In this document: positions 23,611-36,130 of the stretch, one piece after another
Layout of the letters: each line of letters opens with the position of its first letter
Numbering within the stretch: position 1 is the stretch's first letter
NCBI GenBank assembly: GCA_026874595.1
Contig: CM049313.1
Span: 22,374,008 to 22,438,007, forward strand
Direction of reading: 5' to 3'
DNA from: Sipunculus nudus
Lineage: Eukaryota; Annelida; Sipuncula; Golfingiida; Sipunculidae
Length of the DNA: 64,000 nt
Notes under the pieces: model-generated
What the model saw: only the letters and a program-made list of their open reading frames with translations
Databases searched by the model: none
What the model was told of the DNA's origin: nothing
Made by a program: the position numbers and the translations under genes

Positions 23611-24079
23611 TGTAGGCGAGGCCATACTAACATGCAAAACATGGAATCCTTGCGAAACAGCGAACTTTTGGAAATCGCAAAAAATAACCTCGCCTTATAT
23701 ATGCGACTGTCTTTAAAGTAAACACATTCATAATATCCCTCGTTTGTTTTACTTAGCTTGGCAAGTGCTGTGTATATACTACTTATAACTGAGAATAATA
23801 ACCCAGCTGATGTGGATTTATGACTATGGTTTAACACTGAGCCAGCTGATATTACTTCAATAGAGCGAGTTTCCCCGATTCGATTTTTTTTTTTTTTGGC
23901 CGAGCTCTCCTATCAGTAACCAGGAACGGGCATCCAAAAGGATACATGCTCGACCACTGGTGAGTCCCTTTCAAAAACGATCTGCGAACACACTGGACAC
24001 TGTTACTCCGATATGCTTGGTGCTCGATCATGACCTAATCAGGTGACCGGGCCACACTGATAAGGTGGTGGTGCCTTCT

Positions 24080-24300
24080 GTGCATTCACTTTTTTTACCT
24101 TTATTCCCAGATTCATTCGTACATAAGTGACCGTATATTTGTGAATACATATATTCCATGTCCTATTCCCGAAATGAGATTCCGTTCATGACTGCGTGAG
24201 CCATGTCGTGAGCAAACACACACACACACACAAACACACACCATTTCAAACAAACACACACACGAACGGTAATGAACCCATACCCTCCTGCCAGAGGTAA
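24080..24300 (+). mobile_element. Retroposon 3'-tail-like copy
   Basis: Same family as the 23.4 and 51.1 kb copies: ATTCATTCGTACATAAGTGA, TTCCGTTCATGACTG, a CA-rich tract, then CACGAACGGTAATGAACCC and CCTCCTGCCAGAGGT. Non-coding. Confidence 0.6.
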
Positions 24301-24862
24301 AAAATGAAGTTCTGCTCTACATTGGTACGCCGAACGGTCTTACAAAGACGCGACACATGAAGAAAACGCAATATTAATCGACACACACTGGTTATGCAAT
24401 TTGATGATAAGTGAACTAGTCATAAGACTAGCATCATGCCATCTTAAAACTGACACATTACACATCTTATTTAATCCTTTGATTAAACTACACACCTGAT
24501 ATTGGTCGCTCCTGCACATTTACTGTTTAAGAAACAGGACAGCATCTCATTTTTTTATGAAATTATTTATTTAAAAACGTATTCTATAAACCAATCACAA
24601 CCAGTCTAAGATATAACAATCTGCAAAATCGCCATATGGATACTATAATGACAGACTAATAGATTTACAGATTGCTAATAACGTTACTTGGACGCTTTAG
24701 TGACATGTTGAAATGGAATGGTTCATTCAAAACGAACATATACATATATAGTCAAAAATGCATTGAAAATAAGTCATAAACACAAATACTGTAAAGGGGT
24801 GTAAAAAACATAGAAAAAGATGAGCAAGCAATAAGAGACAAAAGTAATCATCTCCTAAGTAT

Positions 24863-24903
<41 letters not shown>

Positions 24904-24989
24904 TTACGAAGAACATGCTGAAACCGGAGTAAATGAACTAAAATCAGTGGATGCAAACAGGATTATATATATATATATATAATATGTAT

Positions 24990-25463
24990 ATATAGAGGTG
25001 CCCACTATATGGAGGTAATGAGGGCTGCCCCCTATTACGATATATGGCTATAATTACTCATGTTTTGAGATTACTAAATAAACCTATTTCATGTATCATG
25101 TCTCTTTATTTACTAACAGGTTTTTCAGTGACAATTTATTTTTAATGTCAAGACCGTTGTACACCTCTGAATTTGGTTCATTTGTTTTGATTGTTATAAT
25201 TAAATTATGAATATTGTTATTTAATAATTAAGAATTAATATTATTTTATAACTTTAAAAGTGCTATAAAGACGGCTTACATAGTTGCTGTAAGGAGATAG
25301 TTCACCCTCGAAAATCTGTGAAGTGCCCACATTATCTCTGGAAAACTGCCCACTTTACAGAATATAGAGGTGCCCACATTAGCTAAACATAATAAAGAGA
25401 AGAAAAATCGGGACTGCCCAAAAGTGCCCACTTTATAGAGGTGCCCACTTTATAGAAGTGCCA

Positions 25464-25470
<7 letters not shown>
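24990..25470. mobile_element. DNA-transposon-like repeat with GTGCCCAC motifs, between (TA)n tracts
   Basis: TAGAGGTGCCCACT(A/T)TAT motifs occur at about 24993 and repeatedly at about 25325-25460 (GTGCCCACATTA, ACTGCCCACTTTA, GTGCCCACTTTATAGAGG). The interior is AT-rich and non-coding, and both sides border (TA)n microsatellites. The repeated terminal motif suggests ends of a small DNA element. Superfamily unassigned. Confidence 0.5.

Positions 25471-25520
<50 letters not shown>
25468..25520. repeat. (TA)n microsatellite
   Basis: A pure TA run, followed by a short CA tract. A second (TA)n at about 25756-25791 passes into (TTTA)n up to 25820, downstream of the UGT gene. Confidence 0.95.
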
Positions 25521-25529
<9 letters not shown>

Positions 25530-25752
25530 CAAGAAAATTGCATCGGGAGAGATTTTATGTTTATCAGCGTATATTAAAAATAACTGAACTCTGAACTTCT
25601 GTTTCGAGAAACTAACACATACACACATACAAAACGGTCGCTTTAAAATTACCCCTTAACTGATTTTATCCGCGCGGTAGCGCTATACTCATTACTCGTT
25701 CCAGACAACCAATGATGATGGTAATAATGAACATTCATAAAATATACATATT

Positions 25753-25796
<44 letters not shown>

Positions 25797-25811
25797 TTAT
25801 TTATTTATTCA

Positions 25812-25817
25812 TTTATT
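25812..25817 (-). promoter_or_regulatory. Candidate poly(A) signal for the UGT gene
   Basis: AATAAA on the minus strand about 240 nt after the UGT stop, inside a (TAAA)n tract. It is only a candidate because the tract contains several copies. Confidence 0.3.
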
Positions 25818-26054
25818 TATGCCTTATATAAAAAAAAAGTGCTGACATTGGTCTTTGGGGAAACTGGAAAGTATTGAACTGTATTCTGTAATATACTTCC
25901 CAATTGTTTGGTTTAATCTCTCTTAAAATCTGACTTCATTTCTTCATAGGTATTTAGAATTTAAATATCTTTGGATGCACAAACACGGGTTTGACCTCTT
26001 TCATGATTTGTCAATCCCACGTTAAGGAGTATATTTAAAATATTTTAACGACCA

Positions 26055-27608
26055 TTATTCTTGTTTTTCCTTGATATGTCGACAGCAGATGCACCGACAA
26101 CAACACTTTAAGCATTTCCAACTCGCGAAAAATATCAAGAGTAATATTACACATACAAACAACATCACGTCCAGCATGAAGTATTTATACAATGGCATAT
26201 CCCAATACGTCGGCCGCAGGTGATCACTTCCGAATCTGAGCACGTGGTCTACCCAGAATGCAAAAGTCTCGTGAGCTTTGGGCAAAGCTTTAGAGACCTC
26301 CGACGCCTTTTTGATCGCCAAGGAGTAGACAGGGTTCTGAAGAATTTCTTTCATGGCTTGAAAAATGTCTTCATCACTTGCATTGAGGACGTCTATAATT
26401 TTCCCGTATTTGCGATATTCGGCACGAGCGGCGTTGTGAAACTGGTCCCCGAATAGTGGAGTCATTAACATCGGTACCCCGTGGAACAAACCTTCCAGCT
26501 GTCCGTTTAAGCCACAATGTGTCCAGAACGCTTTGGTCCTCGGGTTACCCAGCAAATCGTTTTGAGGAACCCACTTCATTAACTTAACGTTAGACGGAAC
26601 AAACTTAGGGGGCTGGCCCTGATATCGAATTATGAAATTCACCTCCGGTATACGGTTGAACGCAAGGAGCATTCTAATTAATATATCTTGTGTCATCTTC
26701 ATTAATGACCCAAAACTGACCACAACAAGACTGTCTGAAGAATTAACAAACTCGGCAACTTTTTGATCCAAAGGCTTTGGGTCCGTTCTTTCTGTAACTC
26801 CTAAGAAAATATAATGAGGAGCGGAAACTCTGGGGTAGTCTATAAGAAGTGCGTCGGAATTAACTAGGTGTATTTCAGAGCTTTGGAATAAATCCGACAG
26901 TGATTTTGCTGGTTTGTCCGGAACAAACCTCTTTACGAGGCTATCATCGTTAAGTATGGAATATGTCATAAGGTTCATGGCATGGAAAGCAAAGAAGTTG
27001 ACCAGTCTTTGGAGAAACGTCATCTGGTTGTTGAATGTTGTTACCTGAGCCGGCTCCACGGATGGTAATCCAGGTACACGTGCAGTCCAGGGGTCATGTC
27101 CCCACACCAAGCTCACATACCTGATGGAATGCATCCATGGTATTATAAAAGAACACCTGCCAAACGGAGCAGCGTCTACAACTGCCAGGTCAAAGTGCTC
27201 ATCTTTTATGCGCTGCATCAGTGCTTTGTTTTCCATTATTTCAATACACTGGTCCTTGGCCCGACGAGCCACAAATGTAAAAACTTCCCTGGCAGCTTTC
27301 AGGGCAGCCAATGAACGCCCATGTTTTATAAACTGTTCCGTCATTTTAGTCATTTCGGGGTCGCTCTTAATACTTTTTGCATTCTCTGGTTCCCAGGATA
27401 TTATCTTGAGACCTGTTGCCTCGATTCCTGGCCGGTTTTCTTCTGCTGCTAAGATTTTTACTTCGTGACCTTTGCCCTGTAAAGCTTTACCAATTGTAAC
27501 GGAGAATCGCACGTGTCCATGATGTTCAAAGGGTATCATTAAAACCTTAGATGTGGCTGCAATGTGGATCACCCATAGAAGGAAAATCATCGATGGTAAA
27601 ACGTCCAT
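26055..27608 (-). CDS. UDP-glucuronosyltransferase / UDP-glycosyltransferase (family 1), complete single coding exon
   Basis: A 517-residue protein, the normal UGT length. Residues 1-20 are a cleavable signal peptide. The N-terminal acceptor-binding half carries HHGHVRF (H32 is the likely catalytic base) and FDLAVVDAAPF (D145 is the likely partner). The C-terminal half has VSFGS (297-301), WVPQNDLL (346-353) and the UGT signature from F361 to Q389 (THCGLNG, E372, HGVP, GDQ), which binds the UDP-sugar. The signature has HCG where animal enzymes commonly have HGG. A membrane helix (~478-496) is followed by a Cys-rich cytosolic tail and a KxKxx-type ER retrieval motif (KEKQE). Inferred reaction: transfer of glucuronate or another sugar to small lipophilic acceptors in the ER lumen. 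The start is in good context (GAGATGG). A 3' splice site-like TTTCAG at 27629 suggests a 5' UTR intron. Confidence 0.95.
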   Translation of the reverse strand: MDVLPSMIFLLWVIHIAATSKVLMIPFEHHGHVRFSVTIGKALQGKGHEVKILAAEENRPGIEATGLKIISWEPENAKSIKSDPEMTKMTEQFIKHGRSLAALKAAREVFTFVARRAKDQCIEIMENKALMQRIKDEHFDLAVVDAAPFGRCSFIIPWMHSIRYVSLVWGHDPWTARVPGLPSVEPAQVTTFNNQMTFLQRLVNFFAFHAMNLMTYSILNDDSLVKRFVPDKPAKSLSDLFQSSEIHLVNSDALLIDYPRVSAPHYIFLGVTERTDPKPLDQKVAEFVNSSDSLVVVSFGSLMKMTQDILIRMLLAFNRIPEVNFIIRYQGQPPKFVPSNVKLMKWVPQNDLLGNPRTKAFWTHCGLNGQLEGLFHGVPMLMTPLFGDQFHNAARAEYRKYGKIIDVLNASDEDIFQAMKEILQNPVYSLAIKKASEVSKALPKAHETFAFWVDHVLRFGSDHLRPTYWDMPLYKYFMLDVMLFVCVILLLIFFASWKCLKCCCRCICCRHIKEKQE

Positions 27609-27628
27609 CTCTTAGCTTGTAGCGTTAC

Positions 27629-27645
27629 CTGAAACATCGCAAAGG
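27629..27645 (-). other. Possible 3' splice site of a 5' UTR intron (UGT gene)
   Basis: Sense sequence CCTTTGCGATGTTTCAG ends 20 nt before the UGT start codon. No matching upstream UTR exon or donor was identified. Confidence 0.3.
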
Positions 27646-27659
27646 ACAAGTTGATCCAA

Positions 27660-29195
27660 ATTTTATACTTTTAGTAAAATTTTACCTCAGATATACCATA
27701 TTGCTTTTATATACATTTAGTGGCATTATATATGGAATCATCAAACCCCCGATCGCTTTTAATATTTTAACTATTTTCTGTCATAATAAATCTAAATTTT
27801 ATCATAATTAATATGAAGCCATTCATACATGCAGAAATCATAGACACAGAGATAGCATTTAGATAAAATTATTAAAAATACAATGAAAGGATTGTTTGAA
27901 AGATACGGAAAGAAATTCCTTTTGTAAAACCTAATATGGTTTGTTTAATAAAAAGATGAATAGAATTTTAACTAGGCTTGAGCAATTATACATGTTTTTC
28001 CCAACATTTCTACAGAACTTCCCTTCATTTGTTCCTTTTGTGCTATGTGCTGTTCATGTTAACTACATACTTCAGTTTAAATACATACTTCAGTTTAAAT
28101 ACATACTTTAGTTTTAATATATTGTTTACAAAGAAGGTTTAAGTGATTTCCAATTGCAATAAAAATACTTTTTTTTTCCAATAAAGTAATCGAACTGAAT
28201 ATATCTGGATTATTTAAATCAGTATTTCATGTTATTACTGTTCTTCTCTTATATGAACAAAGTGCTTTTAAATCTGTTACTGTCTTTAAATTTCCGCATT
28301 AGGTGTTCATGTCGTCAGTCGCCTTGGTTGTTGTGCGAAATGAACATAATCATCTTGTCTTATATCACACTTAATGACCATTTATTTTACCACCATTCAC
28401 TTACCATAGCAGATCTAGTAATTATTTTGAACTGCGAGTCTGGAAGTATATTGTCTTTGGTATCTTGCTCACCTAATCTGAAGAATAATTCATATTTTAA
28501 TTGAGAATGGTATTTAATCATTTATCAAGTAAACCTCTGTGGGCATGAATTAGAAAGGCCCTTTTTTTTTTGTTTTTTTGTCTTCAAGTGTCGGAAACGA
28601 AGTCAAATGTATCCCAAGGGGAAGGAGGGGGAGGAATTTCACTATATCTGCAAAATATCGCGAAGGGTCTGCCGCAGCGCCATTTATCAGAAAAATATAC
28701 GGGGAGAAAACACGATGCACTATCAATTAAAAAAAAAACAATTTTGGCTATAAGGAGACATGGTAAATTAATTTAGATTATCAACAGTTTTCTAGATAAT
28801 GAATATTTATTAATGGTTTTCTTATCAATTGATTATATTGTTAATTAATCGTTTTCTTTCATAATCTATCAAATCGGTTGCCTTTTTGTATAATCGATCA
28901 CAAACAATTATGTAGGATCATCTAAAGAAGTCATACCCTCCAGATAAAATATTCTTAAATTGTCTTATTTGTGTGTGCTATGTTTATATTTTTGCTCAGT
29001 GTCTGCAAACTTATTTCAACTTGTGTTCAGGAGAAGGCAAATGGTTTCAGAATGAAATATTAGCACATACCATAATACTATAAGGAGGAAAACAAAATAC
29101 TACATGTATATTCAACATACCTGGTATGTGAATAGGTCCCTTTAACTGCAATTGCACTGGGTCCACGTTCAGTAAAGGTTCATATAAGGCCAAAA
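27660..29195. other. Upstream flank of the UGT gene; no feature called
   Basis: AT-rich sequence with a short tandem ATACATACTTCAGTTTAA motif at about 28066-28110. No promoter element could be assigned. Confidence 0.5.
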
Positions 29196-29202
29196 AAAGG
29201 GT

Positions 29203-29244
29203 TGGTTCTCAGGCACTTTTTTTCAGAAATAAATGCGGGCAGAC

Positions 29245-29276
<32 letters not shown>

Positions 29277-29506
29277 GTTTTAATATGTTTCGATAAAATT
29301 GTCACACGATCAGGGAAAAGAATAATGAAATTTTTTTGCTAAACCAGTAAAAGCACTTCAAAACAAAGGAAATTTGATCAATATTGTATCTTGACAGAAA
29401 AATTCCGAGCAGCTGGAGCTCAGGATTGATAAGTTTCTATTGAAATTCAAAATAAAAAATAATGATGCGGGGGTTTAAATTTGATCCGGGCGTTGCCTGA
29501 GAACCA
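29203..29506. mobile_element. Small TIR element (MITE-like)
   Basis: A 13-bp perfect terminal inverted repeat, TGGTTCTCAGGCA, bounds a 304-bp AT-rich non-coding sequence with long T runs. No clear target-site duplication is visible. Size and TIRs fit a miniature inverted-repeat element; the parent family is unknown. Confidence 0.65.
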
Positions 29507-30719
29507 TACCTTTTAGCTCAATAACTAACCAAAGGTTGGCCATATATCGTTATGCACGAAAGCTCTATTCAAGGAAAGATATTTGTTGGATGGGAACGGT
29601 GGCGCTACCTCTATTTTTTTTTTTTTTTTTTATTTGTTACGCTCTTTGCTCCCACGTTCCAGTAATCGTATCTTTTTTTCAGACACATATTGGCTACTGC
29701 TCATGAAGTGTTTGAGCTGTTGAACAGTACTGAATGTGCATGTCCACTATATTTTATTATTACTATATTTCCGCATTTGAACACAAGTATTTCAGGCTAG
29801 AAAGACTGTTAACAGCTGATCCGTGTATCGTCCTAAAATCTGCATATGTTATTATCATGTATATATGCATTTAAGCTATACAAAACTGATTGTGCTTGAT
29901 TGTATTTTATGAGTTATACTTGAATTTTATGACAGCCAAATTACGTCAACCGTGTCATTTTCGCAGAAGTTTAATCGTTTATTGTCCTGCAAGTCGGTTT
30001 AGATATTGATCATGCGCTGATCTATACTGTTGCTCTCTCCTTTGTTTTTCCCCCATTTTACTGATAAATTTCACTCACTACATCATTTAATAAATTGCGT
30101 CATTTTCTCCAGATTAATGTATTACCCTAAAACTGCATTTGAGTTAAAAAGGACATATGATGTCACCTTCTTTTAATTAATTATGTATTTACTTGTTCAT
30201 GTTTGACTGTTAAATTACGGCAATCGTGACAAAAGTGTATTATGGAAAAATGGCACGCTTAATCCAAGATTCACATATAGCAGTCATGCCAGAGTATATG
30301 GAATCAAATAATTTTGCATCTGGTAATCACAATGAAAGTGTCTATTAATCAAATATAGATCCCTATTATCCGGCAAGGATATTAGGGACATATTCCTTTA
30401 TTCACAGTCATTAAATTTCACTAAAACCAGATCCCAGAACCGTTTTCATAAGAACTGATAGAATGCAACATTGTCCCAAAGATTAATTTGAAACTTGCCA
30501 TTGATGTTCAGTTAGCTTTAGCCAGTCATATAATTTTTCTTCCCAAACCAACTTTTTTATTTTGCTGCTTGTTTAAAAGTTATTTTCAAACTTCGAATTG
30601 ACAATTCATGTCAAAGTATCAATTTTCTTTAACTAAACCATCATATATTACGTCTCATACTAACAATAAGGGGGCTTTAATCGGACATAATTTCTGAACA
30701 GCTCTGGCAAAGGTTCTTA

Positions 30720-31265
30720 AGATATTAATTATTTGAAAATTTAAGTATAAATAATTTGAAAATTGAAGTATAAATTATAAAATATAATTCAATATGTATT
30801 ATGGCAAATAATGTCATAGGCCACGTACCTGTCCACTATAAGTCTAAGCGTAATGAGCCATGATAACTTGTGAATATTTTTAATATTGGGCCAATTATTG
30901 ATGAGATATGAATATTTATTTCACTCTTATCAGGCTCAACACTCGGGGTTGCCTAGCGCCATCGCGTGTCTGTGTAAGACACTAATCGGAAGGCGCATTT
31001 TGGCAAACAAGTTGTGTAAATATTAATTATTTGAAAATTTAAGTAAAAATTTTAAAATAATTAAATAGGTATTATGGCAAATAATGTCATAGGCGTAATG
31101 AGCCTTGGGTAATTTGTGTATAATTTTTAATATTGGGCTTATTCAAGATGAGATATATATATATATATATATAAATATAACTCACTCTCATCAGGCTCAA
31201 CACTCGGGTGTTACCTAGCGCCACCGCGTGTCTGTGTAAGACATTAATCGGAAGGCGCACTTGAG
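30720..31265 (+). repeat. Tandem duplication, ~265-bp unit, two copies
   Basis: Two diverged copies share TATTATGGCAAATAATGTCA, TTTTTAATATTGGGC, CAGGCTCAACACTCGGG (30931 and 31192), CGCGTGTCTGTGTAAGACA and TAATCGGAAGGCGCA. The second copy carries a (TA)n expansion at about 31154-31173. Non-coding. Confidence 0.85.
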
Positions 31266-31269
31266 CTTC

Positions 31270-33190
31270 ACTTCGTTAGGGCCGGATTTCAAGTCGAGCG
31301 AAAAGGAGACCCTGTTTTCATGTTAACGTTTATCGTTAATTCAGCTGCGAAAATGAAATACCCTGCGTGAGGGGGTTGATTTCAAATTTAATAATGTTCA
31401 ACGGAGGTCCGACCCTTAGGTATTGATATGATGTAGGATTGTGTGACAGAGCCGCGTGCGTTAAAACCTACCAAGTGAATTGCTTCAAGCCCGTGCACGC
31501 CGAAACACCGATCGATACACTCAATATAATAATACATACAGAGGCAAAAAATATACCTTATGAACAGAGAACCATACCGTGTATAGCTTGAGTTGTGTGA
31601 TCTGTGTTGATGCCGAACCTCCTAACATGGCCGGCCGTGTGTTGATGGAGACAACCCTGTCCGGTGTGCTTCCCCGTCTGATAAATGCACCGGTGAAAGT
31701 GTGTCAATATCTGAGCAAGGACACACGGCGTCCTATATTTTGACCTCCTGCTCCCATATAGACAGCTTAACGGGTGGGTGTTTTGCTGTGCGTAATTAAC
31801 TGAAACAGTCAATCATTTATGATCAAGGTAAGCAGGTAAAACAACCGGAAAATCTGGTTACTTATGGCCAGTCATGTCGAACAAGATACTAAAGTATTCG
31901 CTGGTATGTCCTAATAGCTAGCGACACCTGTCGGATGCTACTTCTACTATTCATCACAAACAAAGTGTAATATAAGCTGGGCACAGAGTTGAGTCAAACA
32001 TCGAATGTGATGTTAAACTTTGGTTTTCTTAGGTTTTTAATTATAAATTAGTTGACACATATATAATACCGTGTATCTTGGTATTTGACATGGTATACGC
32101 AAATATTTATATGATGTTCATATTTTTATCTTGAATAGACAATTCATGATGACACAAACACACACACACACACCCTCACACACACACACATGTATATATA
32201 TTTAAATATTAATTGGGCGAAAATGTAATAAAACGGGGAGGTACGTACGAGTCATATTTCAGTTATACTCATATCTGCTCGTATACAAGAAGGTAGGCCC
32301 TGTAATGGTTCTATGGTTAAGCTGGTTATGCATTTGCAGAGCCGTAGGCTGAAAGAAATTCCTTGCCTCCCCGGAGCTTACGGCCCTGAATTGATGCGGA
32401 GCAATGACACTTCAGTGCAGGGGCGGATCCATGATTAAGGGAAAGGAGGGGTCCAACCTAGGAGGAAAAGAAAATTAAAAAAAAAGGTACCGGGTCTTCG
32501 GGTTTACTTCTACAGACTACCGAACGCCAACATCCGAGCTATGGAAAGTGTCTCGTATTAGTTATCATAACTAGTTGTACAATCCATGTTAAATACATAA
32601 AGTTTAGAAATCGGTTACAATTACTCGGACTCGAGTACTCGAGTATCCCTTTCATGATTAGTTAATCCTCCGTTATCAATATATTATGACCGATATCATA
32701 TCACCATTATGGTGCCAGTGACGTCGTTTTGCGTCATATCACTTCGAGTCACCCGACCAGTCCGTTCCGTCTTCGTACGACCACGTCTGTGACATGACCA
32801 CGCCTGGTCACGTCTCAGACTAGGTCGCAGGACCGTCTGCCCAATAAAACTGTGCTCTTTCAGCTAGTTAACAAAGTAACTGTCAGACGGCGGCAACTAC
32901 ACATAGTAATTTACATCTCTCTGCAGCGGATAAAACAGTTCTTTCTCAAAATATAACTTTCGAGGCATTTTATGGTTATTTGATATTTATTAATGAGAAG
33001 TAGAATTATCCTAATGACATCGAATAGACATAGTTCGTCCTCTCAAACATACAAACACACAAATAGACGACCGCAGTCTGATTGCATCACCTCTCATTCA
33101 AATCGTGTGATAATTTAGGTTTTTATTAAGAAATGTTTATGTAGAGTTTAGTCAATACTGCTACCCTAATTTGATAGGTATCAATTAGAT
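31270..33190. other. No supported gene
   Basis: A 38-codon plus frame starting in good context (AACATGG, 31627) ends in TGA with no usable donor before it, so no exon is called. A CA-rich tract lies at 32156-32190. The 32710-32850 stretch is richer in GC with TGACGTC-like words. Confidence 0.45.
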
Positions 33191-33209
33191 ATTTAATAAT
33201 CTGATTTTT

Positions 33210-33510
33210 ATAGATTACCATCAAATGACTTCATAAAGAAATGTTAATTGATCCCCACAGATTTTGAGTCATGCATGTAATAAAACACAATCTTATTTGC
33301 ATATTATATCTGATTTTCCTGTAGCTTTTAAATTGCTGGTATAGATGTGAATGATTTATCCTTGCCATCAAATGACTTCAAGAAGAAATGTTAATTTAAC
33401 ACCACAGATTTGTGTCATGCATGTAATATAACACAAACTAATTTGCATATTAACTCTGATTGCCCTGTGGCTTTTAATTTGTTCATAGATGTGAATAATA
33501 TATGTTTAAG
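33210..33510 (+). repeat. Tandem duplication, 147-bp unit, two copies
   Basis: CCATCAAATGACTTCA recurs at 33218 and 33365, followed in both copies by AAGAAATGTTAATT, CCACAGATTT, GTCATGCATGTAAT and TTTGCATATTA. Non-coding. Confidence 0.85.
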
Positions 33511-33631
33511 AATCACGTTTAGATCAAAGTTAGTTTATATGCTTTGTGTTTTGGATCTAGACAAAGATGGAAAGATTTATCAGATAGGTGTATTCAGTTA
33601 AAATATTTTATTTTATAATTCGTGTTTGTAT

Positions 33632-33637
<6 letters not shown>

Positions 33638-33699
<62 letters not shown>
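33638..33699. repeat. (TA)n microsatellite
   Basis: A long pure TA run. Shorter ones follow at about 34357-34373 and 35116-35141. Confidence 0.95.
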
Positions 33700-33701
<2 letters not shown>

Positions 33702-33924
33702 ATTTCAATAAAGCAATAAAAAAACGTTTTTGTTTCACCTTGCCTGCCGCCTCCAAAACCAAGTAGCATCGACTGCCTTTTGCCATCAAATAGTGCAACC
33801 AAACACTGTTAAACAGCTTCCACTGACCTCGACAGGACGCGATCATAGTTGTGCGTTCACCCCATTCGTGCGTGCGGTAGTAAGGGTGTGTTTGTAAAGG
33901 TGTTTTTGTGTGTAATTTATGCAA

Positions 33925-35111
33925 TTATGAACGGAATCTCATGATTTTTTTTGGAGTTTGGTGTTGAACCGGCACATGATTCGGATTCGAGAATGTCTTC
34001 AAAGAATTCTTACTTATGGTTTTGATAGGATCCTACAATGGGGACCCCCCCACACACACACACACATAATGGAGGCTTGCATTCCTTAAAATGCAGATTT
34101 CCGGTTCCGTTTTGAAATGTTTCTGTACATGTAAACAATTTTACCTGGTCAGACTGGGAAATTCTCCATTTTATTTCAAACTGCTGGTATCAAACTTTGA
34201 TTAAAGCGAGTTATTCAATTTATTAAGTGAGCTCGACACAACGAGGGATCGTTATATATCGGTGTCCAGAAAAAAAAACGCCCACCTATGACTCGTAATA
34301 TCATGGCATCGTAATATCATTTAATTGCATTTTAAATGTTGTTTTGACTTTCTGGATATATATATATATATATCGTTGTTTAGTTGGATATTTCCTTCCA
34401 ATACTTCTTTCATATTTCAGAATAAAACCCCGTTTAACCTGGCATCATTGTAAGCAGCCTTTTACAAACTACACTGCACTAAGGGGACCTATTCACATAT
34501 ATAAGGTTTGTTTGATATATATGACATCAAGTGTTTTTCTTTGGAAGACATCTTTTAAACACCGTTTGTAACTCCTGTTCACAAGTGGATATAATCTTGG
34601 GCCGGGGCAATCAGTGACGTAAAAAAACAAACATGGCCCATACCATTGTGATTGTTTATGTACCTTTAAATGTAGATGATACGTATCATGTATCACCAAA
34701 GTTTGATTAGCTTACCTGTATCACACTCTTGAGACTGAGAGAAACATGTAATAATGATTGAACTTACGGCTAAGTAGTCAGTATATGTGACAACAGTGAC
34801 TCATACACCATGACGCAATGACACAGCAGTCGCACACATATATGTCAAACGTGACTGTGTTACCTTGGGTACCGTATTAGACATATTAATTAAATTATGT
34901 CTTGAAACACGCAGTAAAACAAATGGTGAACAACAAGTATATACAATAGATGATAGAGAATATTGCAGGCCGTGGCACACAATCACCCAAAAATGGGCAT
35001 ATCAAAGTTACTATTCATGGCTTAGTGTTGACTAACTGTTTATTTCATGCCCTAGCTTTCGAAGCTTATAGCTTCTTCATCATATGTCAAGTGGAAAGGT
35101 ATAAAAATCGG

Positions 35112-35146
<35 letters not shown>

Positions 35147-35925
35147 TGATAAACAATTTCTAATGACCATAAAGCATGGTATAGTGTGATGGACCTGGAA
35201 TTGTTGGCGGAGATATGCGCTTTTTTAGTGCTTTCTGGTTTATATAAATGTTGATGAATTCAAATAACGACTGTGATCCATGGGACGTTACCTTCAGGTT
35301 ACGGACTAAACCGGGCTATTTGTTCTGGAGTAAAACGTTTACAAAATTTGAAAAAAATTATAAAGTAAAAATTGAAGGAAGCTAAATGAGCGAAGTAACC
35401 CAGAGAGCTGCCACTCTGCATCCTAGCCCATAAGAATAGACTCCGCAGTTACTTTATATCACAAAAAAACTTTAAAAAGTACTGTTACTGCTAGGTCTAA
35501 CAAATAAAGGGGATTTCAGGTTCCTACATGATCTAGATATGGATTGTCCCGAACCCTCCCCCCCCCCCCTTCAAACACCCAACCAACATCTAAAGCAGTC
35601 AGCAAACAGCAACTTGTCAGGACCGCGAGATGTTATTATAACGTCACCATGACCCCGTCAATTACTCGATCACTATGAGCGTTTAAAGGTCCTTTTTTAT
35701 TTGCAACCTATCTCACAAATTTCTAAATTGATTTTAATAAAACTTTGTGGAAGAGCGGGTCATCCAACTATAAAGAAGTAATTATCTGTTCAGGATGAAT
35801 CATTTTATTTTTATAGATTTGTAAGGAAAAACACACACGAGACGGCAGGCATAAAGAGACGAATTTTGCTGGATTTGGATTCATGTTCATATATAAATTG
35901 TCCTGATACCTCTAAAAATTAAATT
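33925..35925. other. No supported gene
   Basis: A minus-strand donor-like ACAG|GTAAGC at 34713 follows a possible CTCAG acceptor only 19 nt earlier. This is too little to call an exon. The remaining sequence is AT-rich with a poly-C run near 35559-35568. Confidence 0.45.
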
Positions 35926-35934
35926 ATTTCATCT

Positions 35935-36130
35935 TTTGCCAATGGCCCATTTCACCGAAATCCATCCAGAACTTTCGAAGATATGGCTGGGACACACGCA
36001 CCATTACACACACAAAAACAGCGTAGTACGAAATCCGGTCCATATATGTCGGTACACCGACAATTGGTGGATTACGCAAGGGTACATGACGTCACAGACA
36101 GACAGACAGACAGACAGATGGACAGACGTG
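35935..36130 (+). mobile_element. Retroposon 3'-tail-like fragment
   Basis: CACCGAAATCCATCCAGAAC, TTTCGAAGATATGGCTGG and a (CAGA)n run resemble the 3' untranslated end of 5'-truncated non-LTR elements. No reverse-transcriptase coding sequence is attached. Confidence 0.5.

Noticed and set aside
31627-31743. 38-codon plus frame starting AACATGGCC, coding-like in composition
   Set aside because: It ends in TGA with no donor site before the stop, and there is no partner exon.
33410-33601. DLDKDGKI at the end of a short plus frame resembles an EF-hand loop
   Set aside because: Only a partial loop, within a tandemly duplicated non-coding segment, with no flanking helices.
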